Part shown: piece by piece, positions 1 through 8,000 of the stretch | How the letters are laid out: each line of letters begins with the position of its first letter | Position numbering within the stretch: position 1 is the stretch's first letter | Origin: Prevotella sp. CAG:1185 | GTDB taxonomy: Bacteria > Bacteroidota > Bacteroidia > Bacteroidales > Bacteroidaceae | DNA length: 24,038 nt | NCBI GenBank assembly: GCA_000436695.1 | Contig: HF992634.1 | Coordinates: 1-24,038 of the forward strand | Direction: 5' to 3' | The notes under the pieces: generated by a model | Told to the model about the DNA's origin: nothing | What the model saw: the letters and a program-made list of their open reading frames with translations, nothing else | The model's database searches: none | Made by a program: the position numbers and the translations under genes

Positions 1-63
1 GTGCTAAATTACAAAGGATTACAAACAATAATCGCTATAATCACCGAGAGCAAAATTATAGAA

Positions 64-876
64 TTATTTTGATTTGAAATCAGGTTCTAATCCATCCAGA
101 TAGCGGGTGTCATTTTTATTTTCCGGAATGTTTGTTCCCATTTCTGCATTAAAAATTGAAGTGAGATTTTCCAGATATTTATATTTTTTCTTTAAGAATG
201 AAATCCTGTCTGTCTTTTTCCCGTTTCCCAGCCAGTTTTTTTTGGGCTCTTGATTGGACATTAATCCTACCAAGCGGAAAGAAAACAGATTATCCTTATC
301 CTGCGCTTCAAGGATAAGTCCGGGAAGTCCGCAGAACACCCACGGTCCATCGCTGAAGGGTATGTCGGACGAGAACCAGACCGTCCAATCTCTGCCATGA
401 TAACTGCAAATGGCTTTGTGTGCCTCAAAGCCATTGATTGTTTTTGTTGAATCGCATAGCTGCCAATGGAACTCATTTTTGGAGGCAATATATTCATAAA
501 CGTCGTTGTCAATCATATCTTTAATACATAGGGTGTCCGATGTATAACATTTGGTCACCATAAATGTGCTGCGTTTATGAGGAAAAGATGTAGCATTAGT
601 TCCGTCTTTTGCTATAGCAGCAGAGAAAAGTTTCCTCCAAATTGCTTGTCCATCGGGCGTGTTTCTCAGGGAATCAGTATAATAAGTATAATAACTGAAA
701 CAAAAGGAACTATTTTTAGATATTTCCAAATATAGAATGTCTTTTTCTATGATTGAATTGATACTATCCTTAGTATACTCAAAATCATAGACTGCTCTGT
801 AGTTGGCTCCTGTGACGTTACCGCTAGAAAATGCAATATCCATCAATATAATTAGAAAAATCTTTAATCTTCTCAT
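64..876 (-). CDS. GLPGLI family secreted protein
   Basis: A 270-residue protein that carries the family's naming motif: GLPGLILE at residues 183-190, preceded by the typical W-F-S-x-D-I-P and G-P-W residues. The N-terminus (about residues 1-20, hydrophobic after RR-K) looks like a signal peptide, so the product is probably exported to the periplasm or outer membrane. The family is common in Bacteroidetes, its biochemical role is not established, and some members lie beside TonB-dependent receptors, which are not seen here. The first Met is kept because it starts the signal peptide. The start lies only 13 nt beyond the T-tract of a strong minus-strand terminator (890-934), so any normal leader would have to read through it. 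The gene is more AT-rich than its neighbours. Family call is firm, function unknown. Confidence 0.88.
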   Translation of the reverse strand: MRRLKIFLIILMDIAFSSGNVTGANYRAVYDFEYTKDSINSIIEKDILYLEISKNSSFCFSYYTYYTDSLRNTPDGQAIWRKLFSAAIAKDGTNATSFPHKRSTFMVTKCYTSDTLCIKDMIDNDVYEYIASKNEFHWQLCDSTKTINGFEAHKAICSYHGRDWTVWFSSDIPFSDGPWVFCGLPGLILEAQDKDNLFSFRLVGLMSNQEPKKNWLGNGKKTDRISFLKKKYKYLENLTSIFNAEMGTNIPENKNDTRYLDGLEPDFKSK

Positions 877-889
877 ATCGTTTTCTATT

Positions 890-937
890 AAAAAAAATCA
901 GCATCAAAGCTATAATCAGCTTATGATGCTGATTATA
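890..937 (-). promoter_or_regulatory. Attenuator-like leader: terminator plus competing hairpin before the GLPGLI gene
   Basis: On the minus strand AATCAGCATCA (934-924) pairs with TGATGCTGATT (906-896), extended by AAGCT/AGCTT with one bulged base. This makes a 16-bp stem followed by eight Ts (897-890), a textbook intrinsic terminator. The ORF starts 13 nt later at 876. The segment 937-911 can instead fold as TATAATCAGC / GCTGATTATA (perfect 10-bp stem, 7-nt loop), which uses the same left arm and so excludes the terminator. A perfect TAnnTTTG element lies upstream at 1033-1026. Hairpins and T-tract are read directly; the switching role is inferred. Confidence 0.6.
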
Positions 938-1025
938 AATTTAAACGCCATTATGCGTGATTGGTATCAAGCACAATGTTTGCTCCAACTCACCGGTTTT
1001 GGGGCATCTATTATGAATTCACATA

Positions 1026-1033
1026 CAAAGATA
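1026..1033 (-). promoter_or_regulatory. Candidate -7 element TATCTTTG upstream of the GLPGLI leader
   Basis: The minus strand reads TATCTTTG, a full match to the Bacteroidetes -7 consensus TAnnTTTG. Transcription would begin near 1020 and give about 85 nt of leader before the terminator hairpin. No TTTG is seen at the expected -33 distance, so this is a weak call. Confidence 0.35.
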
Positions 1034-1450
1034 ATAAATAATTTTATAACTATCGTTATATTTACCGATTTTTTTATTCATAGGTTAGATATTTAACATT
1101 GGTATATTTCTGTATTTGATATTGGTATGATATGTATATAATTGATAATCACTAATATATATCAAATGAAAAATTTACATTTTAGAATCTGCTATTTATA
1201 ATATACATTATATTGTATGATACATGATTCAATATTTCGATTAAAATTCAAAATATAGACATTGATGTAAATCTTGATGTGAAATTTATATTCTTACTTG
1301 TAAAAGTCTGGCATATCCTAAAACAACAGTTACTTTGTATTCTCATAAATCACCTATATTGTGTCTGATTTGTTACTTCATAATTTTATTCAAATGGTAA
1401 CATTATGTATTACAATAAATTAGCCTATACACAAAGAAAAATCATCACAT

Positions 1451-1538
1451 TCTAATATGCCGCATATTACACTGCAAAAGGGCACCTTTTACAATGCAAT
1501 ATGTGGCCTTTTACAACCTAAAAGGATACCTTTCACAA
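1451..1538. repeat. 22-bp palindromic tandem array, locus 1 (four units)
   Basis: Four contiguous 22-nt units start at 1451, 1473, 1495 and 1517. The unit at 1473 fits the shared consensus best: half-sites TGCAAAAGG and CCTTTTACA around a short centre. Each unit is a degenerate palindrome and units are head to tail without spacers. The same unit recurs at 10975-11128 and 18588-18720. Confidence 0.75.
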
Positions 1539-1546
1539 AGAGGTAT

Positions 1547-1598
1547 AACAATAGAGAAAACTAAAAATAATTTTATTAAAAACTCATCACTCGTCACA
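1547..1598 (+). repeat. 52-bp AT-rich block, copy 1
   Basis: Identical over 52 nt to 18716-18767. It begins AACAATAGAG, runs through an A/T-only core and ends CTCATCACTCGTCACA. In both places it follows the 22-bp palindromic array and precedes ACTCATCAC-type hairpins. Confidence 0.9.
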
Positions 1599-1834
1599 TC
1601 GGGTCTTAACTTCCTGAAAGACAACACGTTAGAGTGTGACGAGTTGTATCTTAAACTCATCACAAGAGTATATTTTCACATAAAAAAATTCGTTTTAAAC
1701 CCCAACCGAGTGGTTGGCAGCATATAGTTTATGCCTAACCAGCGGGGCGTGATGAGTTTGAAAAGCAACTCATCACACTGTAACATTCTGACATTCAATC
1801 TATTGAAACAGAATGTGACGAGTGATGAGTTTTT
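1578..1834. repeat. 257-bp inverted-repeat-bounded hairpin element (MITE-like), copy 1
   Basis: The ends are 22-bp perfect inverted repeats: 1578-1599 (AAAAACTCATCACTC onward) and its reverse complement at 1813-1834. Inside are hairpins of the same half-sites: GTGACGAGTT/AACTCATCAC at 1636-1663 (one C-A mismatch, 8-nt loop) and GTGATGAGTT/AACTCATCAC at 1749-1776 (perfect 10 bp, 8-nt loop). There is also CCAACC-GAGT-GGTTGG at 1702-1717 and ACATTCTG/CAGAATGT at 1783-1816. AT-rich tracts flank both ends symmetrically. It has no coding capacity. A non-autonomous mobile element or a structured multicopy extragenic repeat are both possible; no clear target duplication was found. Confidence 0.6.
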
Positions 1835-1915
1835 TACAAAAATATTTTTGATTCAGCCGCCATTATGATAAACAGAATGGCGGACTTGGGCGCTTACCTT
1901 GATAAATGCATGCAC

Positions 1916-2773
1916 CTAAATGCCGTTCTTTATCCTGTCGCGGCACCGCTCCATCAGCCATTTAGGCGTACTCGTGGCTCCGCAGATGCCTATCGTGTCG
2001 ATGCCTTCTATCCATTCGCGCTTAATCTCGTCGGGACCTTCAATAAGATAACTGTTCGGATTAACGCTCTTGCACTCGTTGAATAGCACCTTGCCGTTGC
2101 TGCTCTTGCGGCCGCAGACAAAGAGAATGAGGTCGTGGCGCTTGGCAAACGAACTGATGTTAGGCATACGGTTGGCTACCTGACGGCATATCGTGTCGAA
2201 GCTCATGAATGTTGCGTCGGGCGATATGTGCTCCTGAATGTAGTCGATTATGCGGTGAAACTCGTCGAGCGACTTCGTTGTCTGCGAATATAGATATATG
2301 TCGCGGCTGAAGTCGAGCGCCTTGGCGTCTTCTATTCCGGCTATTACAACGGCCTTGCTGTTGGTCTGCCCTACGAGTCCGAGCACCTCGGCATGGCCCG
2401 GCTTACCGAAAATAACAATCTGGGCATCGGGATTTGAGTCGTATTTGCGCTTGATTCGGCGCTGCAACTGCAGCACAACGGGACAAGTGGCGTCGATAAT
2501 CTCGATGTTGTTCCGGCGCGCTATCTCGTAGGTCTCGGGCGGTTCGCCGTGGGCACGCAGCAGCACCTTAACGTCATGAAGAGCCTTCAGCTCGTCGTGG
2601 TTAATGGTTATGAGGCCCATGCTGCGCAGGCGCTCACATTCCATTCCGTTGTGAACGATGTCACCAAGGCAGTATAATGTCTTTCCGGCCGCAAGTTCTT
2701 CTTCGGCCTTTCTTATGGCAGTGGTAACTCCAAAACAGAATCCGCTGCCGTCGTCGATTTCTATCTGTACCAT
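1916..2773 (-). CDS. ispH: 4-hydroxy-3-methylbut-2-enyl diphosphate reductase
   Basis: Last enzyme of the MEP (non-mevalonate) isoprenoid pathway. It reduces HMBPP to IPP and DMAPP in the cytosol using a [4Fe-4S] cluster. The three cluster cysteines are present in their usual contexts: C13 in GFCFGV, C97 in DATCPVV and C196 in FDTICRQV. The active-site glutamate lies in PGHAEV (about residue 129). At 285 residues it has the length of a stand-alone IspH without the ribosomal S1 fusion known in some Firmicutes. It lies 131 nt downstream of meaB on the same strand, with a strong hairpin between them, and it may have its own promoter, though no TAnnTTTG match was found there. Confidence 0.96.
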   Translation of the reverse strand: MVQIEIDDGSGFCFGVTTAIRKAEEELAAGKTLYCLGDIVHNGMECERLRSMGLITINHDELKALHDVKVLLRAHGEPPETYEIARRNNIEIIDATCPVVLQLQRRIKRKYDSNPDAQIVIFGKPGHAEVLGLVGQTNSKAVVIAGIEDAKALDFSRDIYLYSQTTKSLDEFHRIIDYIQEHISPDATFMSFDTICRQVANRMPNISSFAKRHDLILFVCGRKSSNGKVLFNECKSVNPNSYLIEGPDEIKREWIEGIDTIGICGATSTPKWLMERCRDRIKNGI

Positions 2774-2794
2774 CTCTTGATGTTTCTTATAATA

Positions 2795-2828
2795 TTATTC
2801 ATGACCGGACAATGCCGGTCATGAATAA
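2795..2828 (-). terminator. 14-bp hairpin between meaB and ispH
   Basis: TTATTCATGACCGG (2795-2808) is perfectly complementary to 2815-2828 with a 6-nt loop ACAATG. On the minus strand it lies 76 nt past the meaB stop and 22 nt before the ispH start. The trailing sequence (AATATTATAAG) is AT-rich but lacks a clean T run, so it could be a terminator, an RNA-stability element or a structured ispH leader. Confidence 0.5.
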
Positions 2829-2904
2829 AAACAAACAGGCATAAAGACCTTAATAAAACATTCTTACTGCTTTATCATTGTCTGCCATTGCATAAGCATT
2901 AAGG

Positions 2905-3999
2905 TCATTTAGTGCCGAAATATGTGTCGAGCAGCTCCTTAGCCGCCACAAAGCTCGTCTTTGTTCCGCCCAGCACGGCGTCTTCTGATGCCTTCAGCTT
3001 CTGCTGTATCAGCGGATTGTTATAGAAGCTGCCGCGCAGATGCTCGTTAATGGTTTCATACATCCAATACTTGCTCTGCTCGTTGCGGCGGTAGGTGAAA
3101 TATCCGTTTTGCTTTACAAAGTCGAAATACTCGTATATCATGTCCCACACTTCCTTGATGCCGGTGCCGTAGAAGCCGCTGTAGCAAAGCACCTTGGGCT
3201 GCCATCCGCTGTCAGAAGGCGGGAAGAAATGAAGGGCGTTGCGGAAATTGGTGGCGGCGATGTGGCACTTGTCAACATTGTTGCCGTCGCACTTGTTGAT
3301 AACTATGCCGTCGGCTATCTCCATGATGCCTCGCTTTATGCCCTGAAGTTCGTCGCCTGTGCCGGCAAGCTGGATAAGCAGGAAGAAGTCAACCATAGAG
3401 TGGCAAGCCGTCTCGCTCTGTCCTACGCCCACCGTCTCGACAAAAATCTTGTCGTAACCGGCAGCCTCGCACAGTATGATTGTCTCGCGGGTCTTGCGCG
3501 CCACGCCTCCCAAAGAGCCGGCCGTAGGACTGGGACGTATGAAGGCTTCATCACGCAAAGAGAGCTTTTCCATACGGGTCTTGTCGCCAAGAATACTTCC
3601 CTTGGAGCGTTCAGAACTGGGGTCGATGGCCAAAACGGCCAACTTGCCGCCAAAGCGGTCGAGCACATGCACGCCAAACTGGTCGATAGAAGTGCTCTTT
3701 CCTGCACCGGGCACACCGCTGATGCCTATGCGCAGCGACTTGCCGCTATAGGGAAGACACTTCTCGATAACCTCCTGCGCCTTCTGCTGGTGGTCGGGAT
3801 TGATGCTCTCTATCAGTGTTACGGCCTGACTAAGCACCGTAACGTTGCCTTTAAGGATGCCTTCAACCATCTCATCGACGGTGTATTCGTGGCGCTTATA
3901 GCGTCCGCGCTTCAGATAAGGATTAACTGTCGAAGGCTGCTCTACTCCGGAATTAACCGTAAGCCCCTTATACTCACTGCTGTTTTCTGGATGTTCCAT
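2905..3999 (-). CDS. meaB: Methylmalonyl-CoA mutase-associated GTPase MeaB
   Basis: A G3E-family GTPase that protects and reactivates the adenosylcobalamin enzyme methylmalonyl-CoA mutase, used in Bacteroidales to make propionate from succinate. Visible motifs: P-loop GVPGAGKS (residues 95-102), DPSSERSKGSILGD (about 126-139), ETVGVGQSE (188-196) and the guanine-specificity motif NKCD (235-238). At 364 residues it is slightly long because of a polar N-terminal extension of about 35 residues. The start lies 7 nt after the DUF1573 stop codon, so it is co-transcribed with the upstream genes. The mutase subunits are not in this window, so the functional partner must be elsewhere. The older name ArgK for this family is misleading. 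Confidence 0.94.
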   Translation of the reverse strand: MEHPENSSEYKGLTVNSGVEQPSTVNPYLKRGRYKRHEYTVDEMVEGILKGNVTVLSQAVTLIESINPDHQQKAQEVIEKCLPYSGKSLRIGISGVPGAGKSTSIDQFGVHVLDRFGGKLAVLAIDPSSERSKGSILGDKTRMEKLSLRDEAFIRPSPTAGSLGGVARKTRETIILCEAAGYDKIFVETVGVGQSETACHSMVDFFLLIQLAGTGDELQGIKRGIMEIADGIVINKCDGNNVDKCHIAATNFRNALHFFPPSDSGWQPKVLCYSGFYGTGIKEVWDMIYEYFDFVKQNGYFTYRRNEQSKYWMYETINEHLRGSFYNNPLIQQKLKASEDAVLGGTKTSFVAAKELLDTYFGTK

Positions 4000-4006
4000 A
4001 ACGATA

Positions 4007-5068
4007 TTATTTCACTTTAACATGTATAACAACCTTTGGTTTGGTCGGGTCGTTGGTTATCATGAGCACACGCGGTCTGCTTCTTGCGCTCTTCAGCTGC
4101 TTCTTGTAAGCAGTGATTTTGAGTTTAGCCGACTCACCCGGATCAAGCTTCGACTTGTTCAGCCTTACCTTCAGACCTGTTGTAAACATCTGCATTGAAC
4201 GTATGTCGAGCCTGCTCTTACCGTGATTTTCAATAATTATTGTTCCGCTCTTGTCGTCTTTATCGCCGAACGTACCGAGGTCGAGTGTCTCTGAAGAGAG
4301 TTTTATCACCGGTGCGTTGAGCCTCTGCGTCTCAGACATGTTTCTGAAACTTGGAAGCAATACGGCAGAAACCGATATCTCCTTGTCGGCGCTTACCTTG
4401 TCGCCAGGATACATTCCGAGATATACAGACGTCTGTGTAAGACCATAATCGCGCAGCCTGTATGAATTGAGTGTTATCGTTGCCACGCCGGTATGACCGG
4501 GAGCTATTGTCGTAGGCGATACAGATGCCGTGAGGAACGAAGGCAGATGCATAACAACAGGGCTTACGCTCTCGCTGCTGCTGTTGATGATATGTATCTT
4601 CTGTACAGGCATGTCGCCTATGTTGACATCATCAAACTCAATGTTGTTGTTGTCGGTTCTAACGCTGCCTATGGTGTAGTCATATTTTCCTGTGAAGTCA
4701 ACGAGCTTGTCGACCACAACTCCTTTCATCTTAAGATAAAAAGGTTTGTCAGAGGCATTGCTGAATATGGCAACCTCCTTTTCAAAATGTCCGAGCTGAC
4801 GGGCATCATAAGTAACCTCAACCGTAAAGTTGTCGCCCTTCATGATGCTGGTGCGCGGATAGCTTGCCGTGGCGCATCCGCAACTTGTCCTCACTGTGTC
4901 TATTATAAGTTCGTTGCCTTTGTTGCGCAGTTCAAACTTCGCCGTTACGGGCTGTTCATAAAGAACGCTTCCGCAGTCGATAACCTCGTGCTTTGCAGAT
5001 ATGCGCTGTGCCGCCATGTCGAGTGCGAAGGCGGCTACCAGGGCTGTAAGTACTATCTTTCTTTTCAT
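4007..5068 (-). CDS. DUF1573 domain-containing periplasmic protein
   Basis: A 353-residue exported protein with a signal peptide (MKRKIVLTALVAAFALDMAAQ). Three immunoglobulin-like beta modules follow: about 25-118, 135-240 and 255-353. The first carries the DUF1573 hallmark, DCG followed by T-S-C-G-C and G-x-F-x-K. DUF1573 proteins are abundant in Bacteroidetes and resemble the ASH/MSP beta-sandwich; no enzymatic activity is known and a structural or binding role in the envelope is the usual guess. It lies between the alpha-2-macroglobulin gene (18-nt gap) and meaB (7-nt gap), in one operon. The second module is more divergent. Confidence 0.85.
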   Translation of the reverse strand: MKRKIVLTALVAAFALDMAAQRISAKHEVIDCGSVLYEQPVTAKFELRNKGNELIIDTVRTSCGCATASYPRTSIMKGDNFTVEVTYDARQLGHFEKEVAIFSNASDKPFYLKMKGVVVDKLVDFTGKYDYTIGSVRTDNNNIEFDDVNIGDMPVQKIHIINSSSESVSPVVMHLPSFLTASVSPTTIAPGHTGVATITLNSYRLRDYGLTQTSVYLGMYPGDKVSADKEISVSAVLLPSFRNMSETQRLNAPVIKLSSETLDLGTFGDKDDKSGTIIIENHGKSRLDIRSMQMFTTGLKVRLNKSKLDPGESAKLKITAYKKQLKSARSRPRVLMITNDPTKPKVVIHVKVK

Positions 5069-5086
5069 AATTCAATTCTCTTTCAT

Positions 5087-8000
5087 TTATTCGATAACAA
5101 TAACCTCAGACACTGCACGCCCTGCATATTCAGGCGAGTAAGCACACTGCACTGTGCATGTGCCGGTTTCGTAAGTGCCTTCACGGTCAACATAATATTC
5201 TGTCTCTATAACGTGCGTTCCTTTGCTGAAACGGTCGAAATAATAGTTCGTAACATTGTCTTTCGGCGTGCAGTAGTATCCGCCGGCATATCCGCTGAGC
5301 TGTCTTAGCGGCTCCATGCATGCGGCGCGCTTGTCGCTCACCTGAACAAAGTCGTAATCGCGGTCGGCTACTATGGTTATGCGCACCTTTATGCGCGAGC
5401 CTACTTTCAGACGTGACGGCTTTGAACCGTCGGCAGAAAGTATTTCTCTTGTAACCTTAAAGCCTGCCGAAGATGCGCTTACGTCGGAAGTCTTGCATAC
5501 CGACTGTGCGTAAACCGCGCCCCATGACGTTCCTTCTGACGTCTTGCTTACAGTCAGCTTGCCGGGCTTGCTGACATTTGTTGCCGACTTGACATAACCC
5601 AGTCCGGCTGTTGCAGGCGACATATCGAGCTGCTTTCCGTCAAGCTTTATTACAGCATTCTCGCTCTTGTCGAGCACCGACATGTTGCCGCTGAGGAAAG
5701 CATAAACGGCGTTTGCGCTGTTGACAGGTGTGTTCCAGCCCTGCACTCTCTTCTGCTGCAGGAGCCACTGTCTCATCTCGTCGATTTCTGCTGAATAGTT
5801 TTTGGCGTCAACAAGTTTCATTGCCTCAATGGCAGCAACCTGTGTAGGTATGCGGTAATCAAACCAGCTGTAGTCTGAACGCGGCGAGTCGTAATAGCGG
5901 CCCATAGTCTCAGTTTTCACTGAATATTCTTCAAGACTCTTCAGATATTCACCTGCAAGTTTGCTGTCGCCGTTCTTTGACAATACTACAGCCATGAGAG
6001 CCTTGCCGTAAAGGTTAAGTGATGTGTTCTTTGTCTTAAGATATTCGAGCAGATAATCTGCCGCTGAGCGTTCTGCCGATGTAAGTTGTCTGTTGCTGAG
6101 GGCGCAGACATACAGATACTGCAGTGCCGAATAGTTGCGTATGACGTATGGCTTGCCTTCTTTTTCAGCCTTCTTAATCTCATTAACTTCATCAGAAACG
6201 ATGCGTCCGAGATAAGTCATTGCCTTGTCTATCATGGTCTTTGTCTCTGCCTGTGTGCCTATCATAGTGTTCAGGCGTGTAAGCAGTTCAACGATGCTTG
6301 CAGTGAGCGACGGCGAACCGTAAGGCATGCCCTGCCACCACGACCATGAGCCGTCGGCCTGATTCTGCAGCTTTTGCAGTTTGCCAAGCATCACATTTAT
6401 ATTGTTGCTGAGCGATGAGCTGTCGAAATAGTTGGCCAAAAGCCGTTTCTGCTCTGTCTCATTGTCGGCGTCTGCCACCCAAGGAGTCTCGTTAAGCACG
6501 ATGTCTTTAAGTTCCTGATTCTTCTCCAGACTGCTCATCAGACTTGTCTGTCCGGCCTCACGCTTCCACTGCTCGAACGTTGTCTTTACCTGCGGAGCGT
6601 TATTCAGGATGTAGTTGCTTATGCTGTTTGCATAATATGCCGTGGCAAGACTTATGGCGTTATTTTCATTGGCAGTGCCGATGTAAGGCAAAGCCTGAAG
6701 AACAAGCCATGCGGGATTGTTGGTGTATTCAACAGTCAGTTTGCTGTTTCTGCCGTTCTTTGCGAACAGTCCGCCAAGGTCTATTGTCTTCTGTCCCGGC
6801 TGCGGCAGTGTGAACGGCACAGTATTGGTTACGAGTTCCTCGTCTGCCAGTACAGGAAGATAGTGCTGCTCACCGTCACTGAAGTTGCGTCCGTTTGCAA
6901 ATATCTTGCATACAAGCAGCGAGCTGTTGGCATCGGGACAATATTCAAACGATACCGATGTGGTCTGTCCGGCTGCAACCTTAAACGACTTTCTCTGTTC
7001 AAACACGGTTTTGTCGGTCTCTGGGTCAACGAGCTGCATAACGGCAGTTCCTTCTGCGCTATTTTCTGAAGTGTTGAATATTCTCGCGGCAATCGATGCA
7101 CGGTCTCCAACACGTACAAAGCGCGGCATATTGGGCTGCACCATGACGGTCTTGCGCGCCACAGTTTCACCTTCAATGAGTCCGTAGTTTACGTCCTTGT
7201 CGTGAGCAAGTCCCATAAACTTCCATGTCGTTATGCTTTCGGGCAGCGTAAACTTAATCTTTACATTGCCTTTTGCGTCGGTCTGGAGTGCGGGATAGAA
7301 GAATGCCGTCTCATTAAGATTCTCGCGCAACTGAACGTTATTTGAAGAGCCAGTTTGACTTGAACTGCTTTCAGCACTAGCCGAAGGTTCCGCAAGTTCT
7401 TCCTTACTCATAACTGTAGAAGAAGAATTGCTGTCTGAAGACTGGGCTAAATCTGCTGCCACAGCCTGCTTTTTAACGGCACTTCCGGCCATGTTCAGTC
7501 TTAAGCCAGAAGTCGCGCCATAAAGCCGAGATGCAACACCAGACAAGAAGAATCCATCGAGATCAAACTTGTTCATGTCAAAACTGTTCTCATCAAGAAG
7601 TTTAATATCTGCCGAACTCGAGAAATGCAAACCGTTCTGATAAACCGAACGCCACTGTGTATATGGCTCGCTTATGCTGACATAGTAATAGAACCACCAG
7701 TTGAAAGGAGTTATCTGGTCGAGCGAACTGTCATAAAGCGTAGCCATGAGCTGTGCGCCGGCGGCCGTTCCGTCGGGCTTTGTAACGTTGAGTGTCCACT
7801 CTTCGCTCTGTCCCGGAGTAAGTCGGTCGCGGAATGTGGTCCACTTAAGCATCAGTCGCTTATCGGGAACAGGGCGTGTAATATAAATGCTATGACTGTA
7901 GTCCTTGCCGTCTTTCACCCATACAAGGTTAATCTTCAGTCCGTCACCATATTCTTCTTTATATGTTATGCTGCGTGTTGACAGTTGGTTGCTCAGGTCG

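Larger units (their letters stand above)
877..1915. other. Gene-free 1-kb interval
   Basis: No convincing coding region. From the left it holds the terminator/attenuator (890-937), a slightly GC-richer patch (about 944-1010), a very AT-rich stretch with nothing recognisable (about 1030-1440), four units of the 22-bp palindromic repeat (1451-1538), the 52-bp shared block (1547-1598) and a hairpin-rich inverted-repeat element (1578-1834). Short open frames here read through repeats and are not believable genes. Confidence 0.8.

Noticed and set aside
955..1085. Possible decayed gene remnant on the minus strand (short stop-ended frame ending W-S-K-H-C-A)
   Set aside because: About 43 codons without a start codon and no recognisable family. 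The slightly higher GC here could be a remnant, but that cannot be supported.
1451..1538. CRISPR array
   Set aside because: Units are contiguous with no unique spacers, are palindromic and degenerate, and no cas gene is present.
1494..1727. Open frame of 77 codons across the first repeat array and the 52-bp block
   Set aside because: It is read straight through 22-bp repeat units and the AT-rich block, has no promoter or family resemblance, and its counterpart at the third array falls in a different frame and strand.
3040..4020. 326-codon plus-strand open frame opposite meaB
   Set aside because: It is the antisense shadow of a clearly conserved GTPase with intact motifs; the plus-strand product resembles nothing.
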